Source of the DNA: Stictocephala bisonia
Lineage: Eukaryota > Arthropoda > Insecta > Hemiptera > Membracidae
Reading direction: 5' to 3'
NCBI GenBank assembly: GCA_035578905.1
Contig: JAQJVL010000002.1
Coordinates: forward strand, 9,548,717 to 9,612,716
DNA: 64,000 bases
Positions 57,831 to 64,000 of this stretch are shown here, one piece after another. The notes below the pieces were generated by a model. It had not been told where the DNA came from. It made no database searches and saw only the letters and a program-made list of their open reading frames with translations. Positions within the stretch are counted from its first letter, which is position 1, and every line of letters begins with the position of its first letter. The position numbers were made by a program, and so were the translations under genes.

Positions 57831-59205
57831 TTGTTTATTTATAAAATCAGCTGTAGGTTACTTTATTTTAGAGTACAAAAAAACGATGTACTGACTCATC
57901 ACGAAATCTCCGCTACCAATGATCAGATTTTGACGACCTAATTTTGAGGGAAGTTGGTTATTGTATCAGAAAGACCAAAAACAATTCTCAAAATACCATG
58001 GGGTATAAACAGTCCCTCAACATATTATTTTTCCATAAGAGGAACATTGGCATTATTTTAATTTATTAACTTTTACCAAACATCTATTAAAAAAAACATA
58101 AACGAGACAGAAAAGCTTGGCTAGTTTAATTTTTATTGTAAAGTGTATAAGGAATTAATTATAATAATTTATTTCCATAATAAATTTCTCAAATACAATA
58201 CAATATGTACATAATAATCGAAGCAGTATTAAATATAACATTATATTACACATATAATAATATAAGAAAACGCCCACATGGGCCTAGGCCTGTGCGTGGG
58301 CATGAGTCTAATTTATAAACTAATATAACTGTCATTAATAACAAAAGTAAAAAAGGAAGAAATACAAGTTTATTATCATGGAAAATAAAATAAGGTAATT
58401 TCTACTAACTCTGATATGATTGCACTACTTTGCATCCCCCTAAAGTAGACTTATAGTGTTTTATAGACTACATTATAAAAGTGTGTTACCTATTATAAGT
58501 TGACAGACTAAATACAATTATGTAGAAAGTTTTAACGTTCAATTATACGTAGATGTTTATTTTAAAATGACAATTATGTGCTCACAACATTTAACAGAAT
58601 AGTGTTGGCTTTCATTCCATTTATTTTCTACACTTTTAGAAGGCCATTAAAGTGGAACTGTGCGGACCTCAGTGATGGGGAATATAGGGGTGGATCAGAG
58701 TAACTGACACTATCAGGAATACTGGCTTTGACCAAATCCGTTTTAACTGAGTTACCCTAATTGATGGATGGAAAATACGCTTCTGACCTATTAGTTAGAT
58801 AAAACGGATAGACTTTATTCATATTAAATTTACCTAGTTTAAAAAAAAATGCAGTAGCAAACAAGTTTTATATGCAAATTTTCATTTAACTACAATATTT
58901 TACTCTTGATAATTTTATATTTTAAATCACCTAAGACAATAATACTTAATATGATAAACGCTAGTTAATTTTATTGAGTTTAGAATATTTTTATCTTTTT
59001 CTCTAGGTTATTACATAATAAAATAGGTAAAAGATTTTAATAAACTAAAAAATAGTTTATAAATATAAATTGTGTTTTATAATATCGTAATCAAGGCTGA
59101 AAATATTTCCTTAATTGATTTTGTTATTTTTTTTAAATTTGTTTAGGGGGATGCCGATCACCTTTTTAGCCTTACTCTGCCCATTTTACATATATTATTA
59201 ATCTA
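57831..59205. other. AT-rich DNA, no gene seen
   Basis: The first ~200 bp may be further eroded LINE sequence. GGGCCTAGGCCTGTGCGTGGG near 58281-58300 contains the palindrome GGCCTAGGCC. No gene was found. Confidence 0.4.
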
Positions 59206-60037
59206 CAGGGTGTAACAAAACTCTCTACACAAACTTTAGGATATTGTTCCTTGGGTAAAATGAAGCAAAAACCATAATACAACAAATGGTCTATCTCATT
59301 CCGTTTACTGTCTGTATATCAATATGTGATTTTTACTATTTAAAATGTTTAAAACCAAATTACAAAGAAACTAATCGTTTTATGAAAAAGTACCAAGATA
59401 AATAATTAATAGTGCTTTTAATAAGGATTAAAACGACGCCTTATTTGTGAAAATCAAATAATAAATAACATATTTACTACGATAGTTGTATGACACTGTA
59501 AAGTTTAGAATGGACCCATAGAGCAACAATGGAATTCATTATTAATGGGCTGTTGGCTTATAATAACGTAGTAACACTATAAATGTAGTACTTTTTAAAT
59601 ATTAAAAATATAACTACATTTTGACAGATTATAAAAATGAATATTTATTATTCAACTATTAATAAAAGGATTACATTTTTAACCTATCTTGGTATTTTTT
59701 CATAAAACTACTCGATTTTTTCCCAAACGTGCAAGTGAAGCTGTACAGTTAAAAAAAAAAATTGTTGTAGTTTTCTTGTTTATTGTTTCATTTAAAAAAT
59801 AAGGTGTCGTTTTAATTCTTATTAAAAGCACTAACAATTATTTATCTTGGTATTTTTTCGTAAAACGATTAGTTTCTTTGTAATTTGGTTTTAAACATTT
59901 TAAATAGTAAAAATCACATATTGATATACAGACAGTAAACGGAATGAGATAGACCATTTGTTGTGTTATGTTTTTTGCTTCATTTCACCCAAGGAACAAT
60001 ATCCTAAAGTTTGTGTAGAGAGTTTTGTTACACCCTG
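59206..60037. mobile_element. 832-bp MITE with ~245-bp TIRs
   Basis: The ends are CAGGGTGTAACAAAACTCTC (59206) and its complement ending CACCCTG (60037). The left flank is TA; the right flank is TG followed by TATA, possibly a mutated target copy. The arms extend about 245 bp with few mismatches (about 59206-59450 and 59795-60037). The core holds a second, partial copy of the arm segment TATCTTGGTATTTTTTC near 59682. No transposase. The tip suggests a Tc1/mariner-type partner. Confidence 0.85.
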
Positions 60038-60054
60038 TGTATAAACTTTTAAAC

Positions 60055-60170
60055 ACAGTGCCAATTGGGAGAAGCAGCACAGAACAAAGTCAACATTAGT
60101 TAGAAAAACTAACAGTCAAGGCTAGGATTTGAACCAGTGCTATCTATAACCCACGTAATTTGCAAAATGA
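60055..60170 (-). repeat. Possible SINE fragment with B box
   Basis: The minus strand contains GGTTCAAATCC (60125-60135), a B-box match, after ATAGATAGCACT. A convincing A box was not found, so this is weak. Confidence 0.3.
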
Positions 60171-61479
60171 GTAAATACTTCGTTAAATATTTGTACATTT
60201 AAAAGTTTTAAGTTTTGTGATCTCCAGTACATAAACTTAACGAGTTTTAAAGGTGAAAATAAGTTTATGCTTTGCACACTTATTTCTCGTGAACTAATGT
60301 AATGCTTTGATAATGTTACTTTTTTAATTTAGGGTTGAATAAAATTAAGTAAATATGGAATGTTTTTATTCCATAATAAAGTAAAAAAATACACACATAG
60401 CAAACAAAATTATGTTACTGTAGCTTATCAAGTTTCTTCTTAAAAAGAATGGCAAACAGGATACCATATTCACACTTTTTATTTGTTCAGAATATTTCAC
60501 AAAGTTCTACTCCATCCTCTCTTAGCGCTCATTATAGTAGTAAAACTAATTTTTTAAAACCATCATATAAACATTGATCATATCGTTAGAAATTTTAAGT
60601 TATCACAATATATCAGCATGACTCCATGGGAAATAAAGACATATTGCACTTCTGAAAAGGTAAATTACATAAAAAGTTTGAATGTATGTTGTGCTTTTTG
60701 GCCTTAAGAAACCACTATATCAGTTCCAGGATTTTACTTGTATTACTTTTTGAGTAATTCAGGGTTAAATGCAAGATATTGATGCATGAAATCTCTTTTT
60801 TTTACATTAGATGTAAAATAAATGTATTAAAAGGATAATAAATACATAAAAACTTAGAAAATAGATCGTAGATAATATATTTCTAAAAACAATTATGAAT
60901 TTCAATCAAAATAAAACAGAAGCAGGTAGATACAATTCAATTTGACTTAGTATAATGTATCGATGATTTAAAATAAATTATTGGGTTGGGTAAACTTACG
61001 CATTGAAAAAAAAAATAGATGCAGAAAAATAAATCCATTATAATTAATGAGTTTAAATATCTTTTTTGTACTATTTTTTTGAGTTTATTAACTTTCGAGA
61101 ACTTCCCTTTGTATGCATATCTGAATCCATGATACGTACAGTTAATTCTTCACGAGAATTCACTCTTGTCTTTTAGACAATACTTTTAACCGATTTACAG
61201 TTGCAGAAATTGATAAATTTAGTAATATTAGGGAACAAGAGTGAGACCTTCCATCACCTAAAATTCTCTGTTTAGTATATTTAACATTTATATGAACAGA
61301 TACCACATTTAGTTTTACGTTAAATTTGTGGATTCATTTTATGGTTGCTGAACTAATTCACCCTATACTTGGGTTCAACTAGTTTAATACACAAATTTTA
61401 TCTATAGTACCATATTTTCCTCTGTTTCAAAAAAGGTGTTCTGTATACAAAAGTGAATGGTTAGATTGATCATTTTTGC
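60171..61479. other. AT-rich DNA, no gene seen
   Basis: No long frame or recognised repeat up to the LINE fragment. Confidence 0.45.
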
Positions 61480-62045
61480 ACCTTTTCAAGGTCCCTGCTG
61501 AAAACACTTCCAGGATTTGCAGATACTTCCACTACCTTCACTTTTTATCTTTAAAAATATTTTGTACATAAAATCTAACCTAGAAAAATTTGTAAAAAAT
61601 AACCACCCGCACTCACATTTTACAAGAGTTATTAAGTGTTCCAGTATTCATGGAAAAAGTTTTCTTGAAAAGTCTCCATTATATACGTATAATTTGTAAC
61701 CTATAACCACCTGTCAAATTCCTTAACGGATCTACAGTCTCTCACGAAATTTAAGAAACTTTTAAAGCAGTATCTTATTTTCCATTGATTTTACAGTGTG
61801 GCTGAGTATTTGGCTTCCTCTTCGGGGTCTTAAGGGGCGACTGGTCTCACCACTGGCATGTCTTTGTAGTGCACTGGATCATTGTTGATGTTAGTTTGGT
61901 TTGAAACGTTTATTATTAATATAAATTAACGTAATATATCGTAATGGTTTCAGATGAATTATTTTGTAATTTAACAAGTCTTTGCCAGAGCACTTGTGCT
62001 TGTAAGGCGTATTGTGACACTGAAATGAATAAATATTATTTGTTA
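61480..62045 (+). pseudogene. LINE 3' end with UTR
   Basis: The plus strand encodes LQILPLPSLFIFKNILYIKS, NHPHSHFTR and GKSFLEKSPLY, the C-terminal region of Jockey/CR1/L2-like LINE proteins. It is followed, with stops and a frameshift, by FTVWLSIWLPLRGLKGRLV and LACLCSALDHC. A non-coding end closes with TGAAATGAATAAATATTATT near 62022-62041, a likely 3' tail. Catalytic RT blocks are absent. It is similar in extent to the copy at 20440-21160 but divergent in sequence. Confidence 0.75.
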
Positions 62046-62793
62046 TACACTTCTTAATAAGCTATTAAATTGAGCAAAACGTTCTAGTAATGACCTAATA
62101 TAACGCAAATACAACCTCTAAAAATCAATAGTTCGAGTGGAAGTAATATTCAATCATAGAACAATAACCTATAAATATATGTTTTCCCTTTAGTTTAGTT
62201 TTTTGTTAAAGCTAATTTAATATATAAATAAAAAACAAAGAATTTTAACAAAACTCGTAAATTTTATTCAATGAAAACCCATCATACTCTATTGTGATTT
62301 AGTGTAACACTTAAATACGTTTCAGCTACTACAGAGAAACTCCGGATATTCTCATTATTCATAACGGTTTCGTGGTTTTTAAAGGTAGATTCATCAATCA
62401 TTGTATTCACAGCTTTTTACCCTTACTTTCAGTGCCTCAAATATTTCCATTTTTCATTTCTGGCTTGCTACAGTACAAATTACATTAACAATTGAATTTT
62501 ACAAAATAATATATATTCAAAGCTCTAAATATTATGTAATGCCTAAACAAGGTGTATATATAAATATGTTCTGGCTATATACTTTTAGATCCTACACCTT
62601 ATTTTGAGTAGAAAATGACGACTAAGTGCATTTAATTTAAATCCTTGTATCTTGATTTTTATTGCGAATCTATTAACTGTGGAGGTAAGGCAAAAAATTA
62701 TTTTATTGTACGTATTTAATCATCCAGAAAATGCAATAAAAATGCATAGTTACCATAACTCCTCAATTTATTAATATTATTCACAATAATATC
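62046..62793. other. AT-rich DNA, no gene seen
   Basis: The 68-codon frame at 62401-62607 is AT-biased and unsupported. Confidence 0.45.
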
Positions 62794-62796
62794 AAA

Positions 62797-63596
<800 letters not shown>

Positions 63597-64000
63597 AATA
63601 TTACACGTTTTATCATTTTATATTAGACATATCTATTATGTTAAAATATACAAAAATACATAATCATAATTCAATAACAGTGCGTAAGTAAATACAAATA
63701 CAAGTCTTTTATACAGAAATAAAGTTAATCCTCCCAGACAAAGCCAAACTGGAGTAATTTATACTTTAATTAATTACATACAACCATAACCGTAATTACC
63801 AGATACCATTAGAACGAAAATTACTAACCAAATTCCTGAACAACAGTTAAAAAAACAGACAATTTAATTTAAAGAAGAATTCCTTCAATGTAACTAAGAA
63901 AAAAATCAAGCATTACCAAAATAATTATTAAATTATCATTTATAATAAACAAAATATATCGATAGTTAAAGTCTATACGTCAGCTACATGATGTATTTCC
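63597..64000. other. AT-rich DNA, no feature supported
   Basis: Unremarkable flank of the hexamer array. Confidence 0.5.

Overview
This window looks like AT-rich, repeat-dense non-coding DNA from an animal nuclear genome, most likely an insect (possibly a hemipteran). The evidence is the mix of elements: an RTE-clade LINE, a mariner-superfamily transposon with a DUF4817-type N-terminus, Helitron helicase debris, tRNA-headed SINEs and MITEs, plus candidate small exons with GT-AG splice sites. There are no bacterial-style operons, no complete rRNA or tRNA genes, and no CRISPR array. No family was confirmed by a search; all names come from reading the sequence.

Layout. 1-5 kb: a candidate plus-strand terminal exon (398-531), a GC-richer patch with a 17-nt 28S-rRNA-like string (810-826), and three candidate minus-strand exons (4323 down to 3898). 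4.4-10.6 kb: a tRNA-headed SINE, a short minisatellite and several interspersed repeats. 11.1-13.8 kb: a 2.63-kb mariner-like element with terminal inverted repeats of over 400 bp; its transposase is broken by a SINE, a frameshift and stops. 15-18.3 kb: an 895-bp foldback element and a Helitron helicase fragment. 19.8-23 kb: a pair of about 205-bp inverted repeats enclosing LINE and SINE debris. 25-27 kb: clustered copies of the main interspersed repeat around a dead reverse-transcriptase fragment. 30.2-32.2 kb: a 20-bp minisatellite, then a 5'-truncated RTE LINE with a clean 458-codon ORF. 36.6-39.3 kb: a GC-rich island and a 1.4-kb array of 36-bp repeats. 39.8-42.8 kb: inverted repeats enclosing two phase-compatible candidate exons. 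45.9-47.7 kb and 51.5-55.2 kb: more interspersed repeats, a 39-bp minisatellite and a 909-bp foldback element with a possible Penelope-like origin. 57.5-62 kb: LINE 3' ends and an 832-bp MITE. 62.8-63.6 kb: an almost perfect 800-bp array of a CpG-containing hexamer.

The commonest component is an approximately 430-bp interspersed repeat, here called the A repeat (about 15 copies, both strands). Its last ~130 bp is shared with a separate tRNA-headed SINE (SINE-B). That is the arrangement expected when several non-autonomous elements use the 3' end of one LINE.

Host genes are visible only as candidate exons, nearly all on the minus strand. If they are real, much of the window is probably intronic. 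I found no self-contained novel biological system; the items most worth follow-up are the candidate exon sets, the A-repeat/SINE-B tail sharing, the long-TIR mariner, and the foldback elements.
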